From Halomonas borealis (GTDB lineage Bacteria; Pseudomonadota; Gammaproteobacteria; Pseudomonadales; Halomonadaceae): a stretch of DNA of 64,000 nt. Below the pieces are notes generated by a model. The model searched no databases, was not told the DNA's origin, and was given only the letters and a program-made list of their open reading frames with translations. Position 1 is the first letter of the stretch. Each line of letters starts with the position of its first letter. A program made the translations under genes and the position numbers. Positions 7,754 through 16,421 of this stretch are shown in pieces. Where the stretch lies: NCBI RefSeq assembly GCF_004798905.1, contig NZ_SDMO01000001.1, forward strand, positions 434,001-498,000, in the 5' to 3' direction.

Positions 7754-8767
7754 TCAGTCGGCGGCCATGGCCGCGAGGTGGGCATGCACTCGGCGCCAGC
7801 GTGACAGCGCACCGAGGGCATCGAGGTCGGGACGCGCCCGGGCGTAACGCAGCTTGGCGGCACGCTTGGAGGTACGCCCCTCACAGGCGTCGACGACGGC
7901 GAGCGCGGCGGCGCGATCGTTGCACACCAGTAGCATGTCGCAACCGGCTTCCAGCGCCAGGCGGGCCCGTTCGGCAGGTTCGCCGACCCGGCTCGCCCCG
8001 GCCATGCTCAGGTCGTCCGAGAAGATAGTGCCCTTGAAGCCCAGCGACTCACGCAACATGCCAAGCCATGCCGGCGAGAAGCCGGCGGGCCGATGATCGA
8101 AGCCCGAGTACACGACATGGGCCGGCATCACGCCGCCGAGGCGCGATGCCAAGGCCGTGAAGGGCACCAGGTCACGCTCGCGCAACGCGTCGAACGAACG
8201 CTCATCCACCGGCAACTCATGATGGGAGTCGGCGGCCACGCCACCGTGCCCGGGGAAGTGCTTGCCTACCGAGGCCATGCCGGCCTCGTGCAGCCCCTCG
8301 ACGAAGGCCCCGGCCAGCCGCGTCACGACCTCGGGGTCGGCGCCGAAGCTGCGCTCACCGATCACCGTGGAGCAGCCATCGTCGACATCGAGCACCGGCG
8401 CGAAGCTGAGATCCAGCCCACAGGCCGCCATCTCCATGCCGAGCAGCCAGCCGGTATCCTGGCACAGGCGGCTCGCGACCTCGGGGGCCGCTTCGTACTC
8501 GCGGCCGAGCCGTCCCATGGCCGGCAAGCGGGTCACGCCTTCGCGCAAGCGCTGCACGCGACCGCCCTCCTGGTCGATGGCCAGCAACAGCTCCGGGCGC
8601 ACCTCTCGAATCGACCGGCACAATTCACGGACCTGAACGGCGTTTTCGACGTTGCGCGCGAAGAGGATCACACCGCCGACCGCCGGGCGAGCCAGCAGCT
8701 CACGCTCTTCGTCGCGCAGCTGCGTCCCTTCCAGGTCCAGCATCACCGGTCCAAGCGTCTGGGTCAT
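7754..8767 (-). CDS. nagZ: Beta-N-acetylhexosaminidase NagZ (GH3)
   Basis: A 337-residue glycoside hydrolase family 3 enzyme. It contains AIDQEGGRVQRL, the catalytic-loop KHFPGHGGVAADSHHELPVD near 165-184, and TIFSDDLSMAGA near 245 with the nucleophile Asp. NagZ removes N-acetylglucosamine from anhydromuropeptides in the cytoplasm during cell-wall recycling and thereby influences AmpC induction where that exists. Full length for the single-domain gammaproteobacterial form. hpt follows in the same direction. Confidence 0.95.
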   Translation of the reverse strand: MTQTLGPVMLDLEGTQLRDEERELLARPAVGGVILFARNVENAVQVRELCRSIREVRPELLLAIDQEGGRVQRLREGVTRLPAMGRLGREYEAAPEVASRLCQDTGWLLGMEMAACGLDLSFAPVLDVDDGCSTVIGERSFGADPEVVTRLAGAFVEGLHEAGMASVGKHFPGHGGVAADSHHELPVDERSFDALRERDLVPFTALASRLGGVMPAHVVYSGFDHRPAGFSPAWLGMLRESLGFKGTIFSDDLSMAGASRVGEPAERARLALEAGCDMLLVCNDRAAALAVVDACEGRTSKRAAKLRYARARPDLDALGALSRWRRVHAHLAAMAAD

Positions 8768-9017
8768 GTTCGCCTTCCTGACGGATGAAGGGAGGCGATT
8801 CTAGACCAAAGTCGGCGCCGACGACAGCCCGACCCGATATGGCTCCGCGGCCAGCGTCGATCACCGCCACAGGGGAATACGATGCCCCGACGCGGCCGCG
8901 GGCGCGCCTTTCATGGTCATCCGTCCAAGCTCCCGACACGGAAGTCACAAGACCCCGGACAAGCCGGCGCTGGCTCCGTAGAATACCCCTATCAATCTCG
9001 CGGATAAGGAGCCCCCC

Positions 9018-9869
9018 TTGCCTGTCGGCCTTTCCCCTCTGCTACTGTGGCCGCTGGTCGTGATCGTCGGCCTGTGCCTCGGCAGCTTTCTCAACGTGGT
9101 GATCACCCGCCTGCCGGTCATGCTGATGCGCGAATGGCGCGCCGAGGCTCGCGAGGTGCTGGAGTTCGACGCCGAATCCGCGCCGACCTTCAACCTGGCC
9201 ACCCCGCGCTCGATGTGCCCACGCTGCGAGGCGCCGATCGCCTGGCACGACAACCTGCCGCTGGTCGGCTGGCTGAAACGTCGCGGACGATGCGCCCACT
9301 GCGACACGCGCATCAGCCCCCAGTATCCGCTGATCGAACTGGCCGGCGCGCTGCTCACCCTGGCGGTAACGCTGCTGTTTGGCCCCACCCTCGAGGGGCT
9401 GTTCATCCTCGGCGCCTGCCTGAGCCTGCTGGCGATGGCGGCGATCGACCTGCGCACCCAGCTGCTACCTGACGCGCTGACCCTGCCGTTGTTGTGGGCC
9501 GGCCTGCTCTATCAGTTGTTATTCCAGCCGCTGCAGTTGCCTGGCGCGGTGATCGGCGCCATGGCCGGCTATCTTTCGCTATGGGGCTTCTATTGGCTGT
9601 TCAAGCTGGTGACCGGCAAGGAAGGCATGGGCTACGGTGACTTCAAGCTGTTCGCCGCCCTCGGCGCCTGGCTGGGCTGGGCCTATCTACCGATGATCCT
9701 GGTGTTGGCCGCCGGCGCCGGCGCCATCGTCGGCGTGCTCATCCAGCTGGCCGTGCCACGGCTGCGCGGCGCGCCGATGCCATTCGGCCCCTGGCTCGCG
9801 GCGGCGGGCTGGATCGCGCTGCTGGTCGGCGAGCCACTACTGGCCACCTACCTGACCCTGGTGATGTGA
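9018..9869 (+). CDS. pilD: Type IV prepilin peptidase/N-methyltransferase PilD
   Basis: A 283-residue integral membrane aspartyl peptidase. It opens with hydrophobic LSPLLLWPLVVIVGLCLGSFLNVVITRLP. A cytoplasmic zinc-binding domain with two CxxC pairs (CPRCEAP, CAHCDTR) follows, then the catalytic aspartates in AAIDLRTQLLPD and GYGDFKLFAALG. It processes and methylates type IV pilins and type II secretion pseudopilins. The start is TTG 9018 with AAGGAG about 6 bp upstream; no better ATG exists. pilB and pilC are not upstream here. coaE starts just after its stop, the common pilD-coaE-yacG arrangement. Confidence 0.95.
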   Translation: MPVGLSPLLLWPLVVIVGLCLGSFLNVVITRLPVMLMREWRAEAREVLEFDAESAPTFNLATPRSMCPRCEAPIAWHDNLPLVGWLKRRGRCAHCDTRISPQYPLIELAGALLTLAVTLLFGPTLEGLFILGACLSLLAMAAIDLRTQLLPDALTLPLLWAGLLYQLLFQPLQLPGAVIGAMAGYLSLWGFYWLFKLVTGKEGMGYGDFKLFAALGAWLGWAYLPMILVLAAGAGAIVGVLIQLAVPRLRGAPMPFGPWLAAAGWIALLVGEPLLATYLTLVM

Positions 9870-9870
9870 C

Positions 9871-10500
9871 ATGGCCGAGACTCCCCCGATCATCGGCGTG
9901 ACCGGTGGCATCGCCTCCGGCAAGTCGACCGTAGCCCGGGCCTTCGCCGCACACGGCATTCCCTGGGTGGATGCCGACGACATGGCGCGAGCCGTGGTCG
10001 AGCCCGGCGAACCCGCACTGGCGGCCATCGCCGAGCGCTTCGGCGAGCGTGTGCTGCAGCAGGATGGCCACCTGAATCGCCGCGCCCTGCGCGAGATCGT
10101 CTTCTCCGACGATGATCAGCGACGCTGGCTGGAATCGCTGACCCATCCACGCATTCGCGAACGCCTGCTCGAGCGGCTGGCCGAGTTCCGTGCGGACCCG
10201 GCCCCCTATGCGCTACTAGTCTCGCCACTGTTGTTCGAGTCGGGCCAGCATGCGCTGGTCGACCGGGTGTTGGTCATCGATGTACCGGAAACGCTGCAGA
10301 TCGAGCGCACCGCCGCCCGCGATGGCGTCGATGAGGCCCAGGCGCGCGCCATCGTCGCCACCCAGATGCCACGCGAGACACGCCTGACCCGCGCCGATGA
10401 CGTGCTCGACAACGCCACCGACGAGACGGGCCTGGCCGCCCGGGTTCTCGAACTGGACCGGCGCTATCGAGCGCTGGCCGGTTTGCCCCCGGCACGCTGA
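9871..10500 (+). CDS. coaE: Dephospho-CoA kinase
   Basis: A 209-residue P-loop kinase that phosphorylates the 3'-hydroxyl of dephospho-CoA, the last step of coenzyme A synthesis. The Walker A motif [13 protein letters not shown] lies at about 6-18, followed by DADDMAR and the lid segment containing the conserved [21 protein letters not shown] sequence near 167. It begins one base after the pilD stop, so the two are translationally linked, and yacG follows 44 bp later. Confidence 0.96.
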   Translation: MAETPPIIGVTGGIASGKSTVARAFAAHGIPWVDADDMARAVVEPGEPALAAIAERFGERVLQQDGHLNRRALREIVFSDDDQRRWLESLTHPRIRERLLERLAEFRADPAPYALLVSPLLFESGQHALVDRVLVIDVPETLQIERTAARDGVDEAQARAIVATQMPRETRLTRADDVLDNATDETGLAARVLELDRRYRALAGLPPAR

Positions 10501-10544
10501 TTCGTCATCCTTTCCCCGTACTCCCTGCCGTCGAGAGAATCCCC

Positions 10545-10775
10545 ATGAACCATGCCGAGCCCGAGCGCCCCCTCGAAGTCGCCTGCCCCCAATGTCGCCA
10601 GAAGGTCCGCTGGAGTGAGGACAATCCCTACCGCCCCTTCTGCAGCAAGCGCTGTCGCCTGATCGACCTGGGAGCCTGGGCCGACGAGTCGCATCGCATC
10701 GCCGGCGAACCCGCCATGGATGAAACCGATATCGATGCCCTGCTCGCCCGTGCCGACCGTGACGGCGGCGTCTGA
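10545..10775 (+). CDS. yacG: DNA gyrase inhibitor YacG (zinc-finger protein)
   Basis: A 76-residue protein with the YacG zinc finger: CPQC at about 13-16 and FCSKRC near 35-40, followed by [10 protein letters not shown] and an acidic C-terminal tail. YacG binds GyrB and inhibits DNA gyrase. It completes the conserved pilD-coaE-yacG unit; the next gene starts 4 bp after its stop. Notably gyrA itself lies about 10 kb away in this window. Confidence 0.93.
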   Translation: MNHAEPERPLEVACPQCRQKVRWSEDNPYRPFCSKRCRLIDLGAWADESHRIAGEPAMDETDIDALLARADRDGGV

Positions 10776-10779
10776 CGCG

Positions 10780-11649
10780 ATGACCGCGACTCCCGAGTAT
10801 CAGTTACTGGCCCGCCTGGAGGCCGCCTTCGATGTCGTGGTCGAGGAAAGCCAGGCCCTGATCGCCGCCTGCCGACGCTCGCAGGCCCAGGCCTGGGCCT
10901 TCGGGCGCGAACACGCCGATGCCGACTGGCTGCAGCAAGCGCTGCTGGATTTCTGGTATCAGGATGGCCAGGACGGTCGCAGCACGCGTAGCCATGTGGG
11001 GCTGATCGCGGCGACGCCCGAGGTGATGGCGCAGGCCCAGCAGGTCAACGCCACGAAACACCGGCTCGCCGGGTTGCTGAGTCAGATCCGTGAACAGGCC
11101 CCTGCCCTGATCCCCGAGGCCAAGGCCGTACTCCCCTTTCGCCACCCCGAGTTGCACACCCACCTGCGTGGCAGCGGCCTGGCCAGGCTCCACCTCAAGC
11201 AGTGCTGGCGGGCAATACCCGTGGCACCGGCCCCGGTCGCCCGCGTCCGGCTGGCCTGGTACTCGAGTGGGCGCTCCATCAAGCGGTTGAGCGTTCGCGA
11301 GGCCGAGCAGAAGCTGTTGGCCTTGGACACCGAGGCCCCGCACGTGCGCATCCAACTGCGCCAGCTGGCCGGCCTGCCAGACGGCGAGCCCCTGGCCCAG
11401 GTACAGCCACAGGCGCCGCTGATGCGCGCCAACCTGTTCTTCCGCGAGCCGCTGGAAGACGGCCAGCGCCGCCGAGCCATGAACGTCGCGCTACCGCTCT
11501 TCGTGCCGGCCGACGATGGCCGGCTACCGGACCATAACCTGCCGCCGTTGCGACCACCGCAATCGCGCACGCGCGCGCGGCGCCGCGATGAACGACTCGA
11601 GCAAGAGCCATTGCTCCCGAGTCTCAGGGTGTACCGTTATCGCCGCTGA
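10780..11649 (+). CDS. tus: Tus-family DNA replication terminus site-binding protein
   Basis: A 289-residue protein that resembles E. coli Tus (309 residues), most clearly in its C-terminal half. RVRLAWYSSGRSIKRLSV parallels the Tus RFGWANKHIIKNLH segment. QLRQLAGLPDG parallels its EYQDIAALP segment, LAQVQPQAPLMRANLFF its KVQPIARVWY segment, and LPSLRVYRYRR its final IPRLHLYVAD. Tus binds ter sites and arrests forks from one side. ATG 10780 is chosen because it lies 4 bp after yacG; a longer start at 10720 would overlap yacG extensively. The resemblance is by eye and from memory of the family. No obvious ter-like site was noticed in the window. Confidence 0.72.
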   Translation: MTATPEYQLLARLEAAFDVVVEESQALIAACRRSQAQAWAFGREHADADWLQQALLDFWYQDGQDGRSTRSHVGLIAATPEVMAQAQQVNATKHRLAGLLSQIREQAPALIPEAKAVLPFRHPELHTHLRGSGLARLHLKQCWRAIPVAPAPVARVRLAWYSSGRSIKRLSVREAEQKLLALDTEAPHVRIQLRQLAGLPDGEPLAQVQPQAPLMRANLFFREPLEDGQRRRAMNVALPLFVPADDGRLPDHNLPPLRPPQSRTRARRRDERLEQEPLLPSLRVYRYRR

Positions 11650-11663
11650 TGCCCTCATGCACA

Positions 11664-11951
11664 TCAGGCGATGCGGCCGAGCGCCTGCAGTGTCTGGAGC
11701 AGCTCGCTGACGCTCGCTTCCGGCAGGGCGTAATCCTGCATCAGCTCTTTCAGCCGACGTTCGAATGCCTGCTGGCGAGCGTCCGCCTCCTGCTCATCGA
11801 GAGAACGCACGGGCGGACCGGTGGGGATATCCAGCGCCGCATCGGGTCTGTCGAGTCCACGCAATGCCTCGGCGAAGGCATCATCGAGTTCACGGAACTT
11901 GCGCAATTTATCGCGCTCTTCCATGGGCTTGGGGGATTTGTGCTGTTTCAT
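11664..11951 (-). CDS. Conserved-looking small hypothetical protein
   Basis: A 95-residue, strongly charged, probably helical soluble protein (MKQHKSPKPMEERDKLRKF, then RSLDEQEADARQQAFERRLKELMQDY, ending LLQTLQALGRIA). No known domain was recognised. The start is ATG 11951; a TTG two codons earlier is possible. It converges with tus, leaving only 14 bp between the stops. The codon pattern fits the genome, so I think it is real, but no function can be proposed. Confidence 0.6.
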   Translation of the reverse strand: MKQHKSPKPMEERDKLRKFRELDDAFAEALRGLDRPDAALDIPTGPPVRSLDEQEADARQQAFERRLKELMQDYALPEASVSELLQTLQALGRIA

Positions 11952-12263
11952 TCGCAACCAGTCGGTTCAAGACCATGGCCGAGGGAGGAAATAAACGCAG
12001 GCCATGGCCGGGCGATATACCCGCAAGGAGTATACCCTCCCGCTCTTCGACAAGCATCCATCTCGACTCTCCCCGGCTCATTATGTGCAGAAACGCTCAA
12101 TGTTCGAAGGCAAACTTGCCTTCACTACCGTTAGGCCTCATAAAGCACTCAATGCGACTCCACAACAACAACCGCCACGCAGACAACTTTCCGGCACCAG
12201 GATCACCGATCATATCGGCATCCAGCAGGGCACGGAAAACAATGTAGGACAGGGAAGCCGGCC
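11952..12263. other. Intergenic stretch with a possible transposase relic
   Basis: No complete gene. On the plus strand one frame at 12121-12165 reads FTTVRPHKALNATPQ, which looks like the YNxxRPHxALxxxTP signature near the end of IS3/IS481-type integrase-core transposases. The flanks do not extend the similarity and no terminal repeats are visible. It may be a short decayed remnant or coincidence. The AraC-type gene starts directly after. Confidence 0.35.
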
Positions 12264-13058
12264 ATGTACCAGGAAATGATGCGCGCGGAGATATGGCTGC
12301 AGGATACGATGAGCAGTCAGACGGACATCGAAGCACTCGCACGGACAATGGGCTATTCCGCCGCACAGATGAGACGCCGCTTCCGCCACCACTTCGGCAT
12401 GTCGCCCGGCGCCTATCGCGATAGGCTGCGCCTGGAGAAAGCCGCCAGACTGCTGACTCATACCTCCCGCCATATCAGCCAGATCGCCGGCATCTGCGGC
12501 TACCGGAATCACTCCGCCTTCTCTCGCGCCTTTCAACGCCATTACGAACAGACTCCGCGTCGCTTTCGACAGACACTACGCGTCTCGCTCCAGCGTCAAC
12601 ACCACACCGTGGGCGTCTTCCCCTATGACATTCGGGAGCTGCCGCCCCGCAAGACCGTACTGACCCGCCTGTATCACCCCGAGCGAGTCCGCGACGACCT
12701 CCGCGACTGGCTACGCCATAGCCCAGGAGCCGAGTTGCTCCCCGCTCGGATCGACCAGGGCACACCGCTGGCCATCTTTCACGACCGCCCCCTGGCAGGC
12801 GCCCTGCCACGCCTCGACCTGGGCGTACAACTGAAAAATGACGGCGACAGCCTGGCACTGCCCCCGGCCTTCCGCACCCTCCACCTGCCCGCACAGCGCC
12901 ATGCCTGCCTGCGCCTGCACGATACCAGCCAGCTGGATGCGGCGATGCTCTACATGGCGTGCCGCGGCGTTTCGGGGGACGGCATTCCTATCAGCGGCGA
13001 CCCACCACTGTTGCTGCAACACACAGAGGCGCTGGAACTGCATATCCCGCTTCGTTAG
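12264..13058 (+). CDS. AraC-family transcriptional regulator with C-terminal GyrI-like domain
   Basis: A 264-residue protein with its AraC double helix-turn-helix at the N terminus (about 18-110: DIEALARTMGYSAAQMRRRF, then HISQIAGICGYRNHSAFSRA and FQRHYEQTPRRFR). A C-terminal region resembling the GyrI/Rob effector-binding fold follows (VFPYDIRELPPRKTVLTRLYH onward). This SoxS/Rob-type layout is typical of regulators that sense small hydrophobic or cationic compounds and control efflux or stress genes. Its targets are not evident: it stands alone, facing mvaT across a shared terminator. A GGAAG-like ribosome site precedes ATG 12264. Confidence 0.82.
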   Translation: MYQEMMRAEIWLQDTMSSQTDIEALARTMGYSAAQMRRRFRHHFGMSPGAYRDRLRLEKAARLLTHTSRHISQIAGICGYRNHSAFSRAFQRHYEQTPRRFRQTLRVSLQRQHHTVGVFPYDIRELPPRKTVLTRLYHPERVRDDLRDWLRHSPGAELLPARIDQGTPLAIFHDRPLAGALPRLDLGVQLKNDGDSLALPPAFRTLHLPAQRHACLRLHDTSQLDAAMLYMACRGVSGDGIPISGDPPLLLQHTEALELHIPLR

Positions 13059-13118
13059 GTCGGCGTGCGAAGCGGCGACTCGCCGCCGGTCTACGCGCTC
13101 AGGCATTCCCCGGAAACA

Positions 13119-13140
13119 AGAGTGCCGCCCCAAGGGGCGG
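13119..13140 (+). terminator. Hairpin between the AraC-type gene and mvaT
   Basis: Perfect 10-bp stem GTGCCGCCCC / GGGGCGGCAC with an AA loop in the gap between two converging genes. It probably terminates transcription from both sides, although neither side has a marked T-run. Confidence 0.65.
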
Positions 13141-13181
13141 CACAGCTGCCGTTAGCGGCCTTTCAGCTCGCCGACCGCGCT

Positions 13182-13559
13182 TCAGTCTTCGGTGCGCACC
13201 AGCCAGGACTCGACGGTCTCGGAACCGAACTCGTCTTTCCAGGCCTTCAACGTCTTCTGATTACCACCGCGAGTCTCGACGACTTCTCCGGTCTGCGGGT
13301 TCTTGTAAATCTTCAGCTTGCGCTTGCGACGAACACCATCGCCGGGGGCAGCCGCCTTGGGCGCCGCGCTGGATTTCGGGTTGAGCAGCTCGATGACGTC
13401 ATTCGCACTCTTGTCGAACTCTTTCATCAGTGACTCGAGCTTGGTCTTGAAGTCCAGCTCGGCCTTGAGGCGGTCGTCATTCTCCAGACGGTCGAGTTCG
13501 TCCTGGAGTTTCTTGAGCTGCTGTTCCTTCTGCATGTAATTACTGAGCAGTGATGACAT
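13182..13559 (-). CDS. mvaT: MvaT/MvaU-family H-NS-like nucleoid protein
   Basis: A 125-residue protein with an N-terminal coiled-coil oligomerisation region (about 9-60, LLSNYMQKEQQLKKLQDEL onward), an Ala/Pro linker, and a C-terminal AT-hook-like DNA-binding domain. The latter reads KNPQTGEVVETRGGNQKTLK, then AWKDEFGSETVESW. This closely matches the C terminus of Pseudomonas MvaT/MvaU rather than enteric H-NS. Such proteins bind AT-rich DNA in the minor groove and silence acquired genes. The start is ATG 13559 with GGAAAGG upstream; the frame is open further 5' but has no coding character. The AT-rich cytochrome b561 gene in this window is the kind of locus it would bind. Confidence 0.9.
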   Translation of the reverse strand: MSSLLSNYMQKEQQLKKLQDELDRLENDDRLKAELDFKTKLESLMKEFDKSANDVIELLNPKSSAAPKAAAPGDGVRRKRKLKIYKNPQTGEVVETRGGNQKTLKAWKDEFGSETVESWLVRTED

Positions 13560-13876
13560 CTGACCTTTCCTTATCTGGGATAAACTATCGGGATGCCGCA
13601 GCATTATTGCGCTTATAGACATATGACGCAACTCATTACATATAGTCGCCGCTAAAGAAGAGGACAACTTCCTCCCCGAAGGAACTCGCCTATTATGGCG
13701 ACACTCATCATACCCGGGCAGCTTTTCCATCCGTGACGCCCACGACCAGGACGGCGATCTCGATATTCCGCCCCTGGCATGGAGGCTCCCATATCGCACA
13801 CACAAAAAGAGGCGCCACCCTCTCGGGTGGCGCCTCCGGTCTTACCAAGATTCGCTAGGGGACCTTGCCCCGAACC
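13560..13876. other. mvaT upstream region and rpsA 3' region
   Basis: No gene is supported here. The part next to mvaT (13565-13650) is AT-richer than its surroundings and presumably carries the mvaT promoter and possible autoregulatory sites. The part next to rpsA carries the rpsA terminator at 13809-13836. The middle appears featureless. Confidence 0.5.
13809..13836 (-). terminator. rpsA rho-independent terminator
   Basis: A 12-bp stem GAGGCGCCACCC / GGGTGGCGCCTC with a TCTC loop. Read on the minus strand it is followed by a TCTTTTTG T-run, as expected for the end of the rpsA transcript. Confidence 0.88.
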
Positions 13877-15556
13877 TTAGTCCTGACCCATCTGCTGCTT
13901 GATCAGGTCGCCGATGGTCGTCGGGGTCTCCTGATCGGAGTCCTGCTGCTCGCGCAGCTTGGACATGTTGCGACGCGTGTCGTCCTGATCCTTGGCCTTG
14001 ACGGACAGGCTGATCTGACGGTTCTTGCGATCGACACCGACGATGCGGGCCTCGACGCTGTCGCCTTCGTTCAGCACGTTGCGCGCGTCTTCGACGCGGT
14101 CGGCGCTGATCTCGGAAGCCTTGAGCACGGCCACGACATCGGTCGCCAGCTCGACCTGAGCTTCCTTGGCATCGATCTCGACCACACGACCGGTCACGAT
14201 GCTGCCCTTGTCGTTGACGGCCAGGTACTCGGCGACCGGATCGGAATCCAGCTGCTTGATACCCAGCGAGATGCGCTCGCGCTCCGGATCGATGGACAGG
14301 ATGACGGCTTCGGCTTCGTCGCCCTTCTTGAAGGAGCGCACGGCTTCTTCGCCGGTCTCGGTCCAGGAGATGTCGGACAGGTGAACCAGGCCGTCGATGC
14401 CGCCTTCCAGACCGATGAAGATACCGAAGTCGGTGATCGACTTGATGGTACCGGCAACGCGGTCGCCCTTGTTGTACTGGGCGTTGAAGGTTTCCCACGG
14501 GTTAGCAGCACACTGCTTGATACCCAGGGAGATACGACGACGCTCTTCGTCGATATCCAGCACCATGACGTCCACGTCGTCACCGACCTGAACGACCTTG
14601 GACGGGTGGATGTTCTTGTTGGTCCAGTCCATCTCGGAGACGTGGACCAGACCCTCGACACCCTCTTCCAGCTCGGCGAAGCAGCCGTAGTCGGTGAGGT
14701 TGGTGACGGTGGCGTGCACCTTGGTGCCTTCCGGATAGCGACCCTTGATGTTGACCCACGGATCCTCGCCCAGCTGCTTCAGGCCCAGGGACACGCGGTT
14801 GCGCTCGCGATCGAACTTGAGCACCTTGACGGAGACTTCGTCGCCGACGGAGACGATCTCGCTCGGATGCTTGATGCGCTTCCAGGCCATGTCGGTGATG
14901 TGCAGGAGGCCATCGACGCCGCCCAGGTCGACGAAGGCGCCGTAGTCGGTCAGGTTCTTGACCACACCAATGATCTGCTGGCCTTCCTGCAGCGTGGCCA
15001 GCAGGGCCTCGCGCTCGGCACTGTTCTCGGCCTCGAGCACGGCACGACGAGAAACGACAACGTTGTTGCGCTTCGGGTCGAGCTTGATGACCTTGAAGTC
15101 CAGTTCCTTGTTCTCGAGGTGCGTGGTGTCGCGCACCGGACGCACGTCGACCAGGGAACCCGGCAGGAAGGCGCGGATGGAATCCACGTCGACGGTGAAA
15201 CCGCCCTTGACCTTGCCGTTGATCACGCCCTTGACGATCTCTTCCTTCTCGAAGGCGGCTTCCAGGACCTTCCAGGCCTCGGCGCGCTTGGCCTTCTCGC
15301 GAGACAGACGGGTCTCGCCGAAACCGTCTTCCACGGCTTCCAGGGCGACGTGGACTTCGTCGCCGACGGCGATGGTCAGCTCACCGTTTTCATCGCGGAA
15401 CTGGGCCGCGGGAATCTGACCTTCGGACTTCAGGCCGGCATTGACGGTGACCCAATCACCTTCGATGTCGACGACAGTAGCCACGACGATCGCGCCGGGC
15501 TCCATGTTGATGTCCTGAAGAGACTGTTCAAACAGTTCAGCAAAGCTTTCGCTCAT
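13877..15556 (-). CDS. rpsA: 30S ribosomal protein S1
   Basis: A 559-residue protein made of six consecutive S1/OB-fold repeats, recognisable by recurring GxVxxITDFGxFVxLxGGxxGLVHxSD-type segments (about residues 20, 105, 190, 275, 362 and 450). S1 bridges mRNA to the 30S subunit and is essential. The N terminus [13 protein letters not shown] is typical. The gene follows cmk with about 175 bp between, room for its own promoter and the autoregulatory leader known for rpsA. The acidic/polar C-terminal end matches gammaproteobacterial S1. Confidence 0.98.
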   Translation of the reverse strand: MSESFAELFEQSLQDINMEPGAIVVATVVDIEGDWVTVNAGLKSEGQIPAAQFRDENGELTIAVGDEVHVALEAVEDGFGETRLSREKAKRAEAWKVLEAAFEKEEIVKGVINGKVKGGFTVDVDSIRAFLPGSLVDVRPVRDTTHLENKELDFKVIKLDPKRNNVVVSRRAVLEAENSAEREALLATLQEGQQIIGVVKNLTDYGAFVDLGGVDGLLHITDMAWKRIKHPSEIVSVGDEVSVKVLKFDRERNRVSLGLKQLGEDPWVNIKGRYPEGTKVHATVTNLTDYGCFAELEEGVEGLVHVSEMDWTNKNIHPSKVVQVGDDVDVMVLDIDEERRRISLGIKQCAANPWETFNAQYNKGDRVAGTIKSITDFGIFIGLEGGIDGLVHLSDISWTETGEEAVRSFKKGDEAEAVILSIDPERERISLGIKQLDSDPVAEYLAVNDKGSIVTGRVVEIDAKEAQVELATDVVAVLKASEISADRVEDARNVLNEGDSVEARIVGVDRKNRQISLSVKAKDQDDTRRNMSKLREQQDSDQETPTTIGDLIKQQMGQD

Positions 15557-15731
15557 GATGTTCCTACGTGATCAACGTTGTGCGGCAGGGCCGCTTCTCC
15601 GCACCACCAGCGAGTGCGGGCCATTTCAGACGGCCCTCGGGGATGTTGGCGCTGGTTCGACCTGGCCGGGCTCACGGGTACTAGGTGCCCGACCACGTCA
15701 TCACATCGTTCCGAGGGCGCCGCAAGGGAGT

Positions 15732-16421
15732 TCAGGTGTCGGAGGCGAGGCCACGTTGGGCCAGCAGTTCCGTCAGCCGATCCACCACTTCCGGTATCGT
15801 CAGGCTCGTGGTATCCAGCTCGACGGCATCATCGGCCGGTACGAGTGGCGCCACGCTGCGCTGCATATCGCGTGCATCGCGTGCCTGAATCTCCTTGAGA
15901 AGACTCGATAGACTAGCATCCACCCCGGCCTCTCGCAACTGGAGCTGCCGGCGCTGCGCCCGCTCGTCGGCCGAGGCCGTGAGGAATATCTTCAGCGGCG
16001 CGTCGACGAACACCACGGTGCCCATGTCGCGGCCGTCGGCCACCAACCCCGGCGCCTGACAGAAGTCACGCTGTCGACGGAGCAGCGCCTCGCGCACCGC
16101 CGGCAACGAGGCGACTCGAGAGGCGGCATCGCCGACCTGCTCGGTGCGAATCGTGCGGGTCGCCTCCTCGCCCTCGAGCAGGATCCGCGCCTCGCCACTC
16201 TCAGCGAGGAACACCACATCCAGCGCCTCGGCCACGCGGGCCAGGGCCGCCTCGTCATCCAATGCCACATCGTGCTTGTCGGCGGCCAGGGCGGTCAGGC
16301 GGTAGAGCGCCCCGCTATCCAGCAGACGCCAGCCCAGCCGCTCGGCGACCAGCCGGCTGATGGTGCCCTTGCCGGCGCCACCGGGGCCATCGATGGTGAG
16401 TACCGGTGCCCGTTCGCTCAT
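15732..16421 (-). CDS. cmk: Cytidylate kinase
   Basis: A 229-residue P-loop nucleoside monophosphate kinase that phosphorylates CMP and dCMP. It has the Walker motif [13 protein letters not shown] near 10-22, then [13 protein letters not shown], and GRDMGTVVF in the CMP-binding region. Its ATG overlaps the stop of the tyrA-aroA fusion by 4 bp, so it is translationally coupled, and rpsA follows. This is the conserved aroA-cmk-rpsA order of gammaproteobacteria. Confidence 0.97.
   Translation of the reverse strand: MSERAPVLTIDGPGGAGKGTISRLVAERLGWRLLDSGALYRLTALAADKHDVALDDEAALARVAEALDVVFLAESGEARILLEGEEATRTIRTEQVGDAASRVASLPAVREALLRRQRDFCQAPGLVADGRDMGTVVFVDAPLKIFLTASADERAQRRQLQLREAGVDASLSSLLKEIQARDARDMQRSVAPLVPADDAVELDTTSLTIPEVVDRLTELLAQRGLASDT

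Noticed and set aside
13865..15571. Very long open frame antisense to rpsA (over 560 codons)
   Set aside because: It mirrors rpsA codon positions in GC-rich DNA, has a repetitive Asp/Gly/Val/Leu composition and no ribosome site; rpsA is certain.
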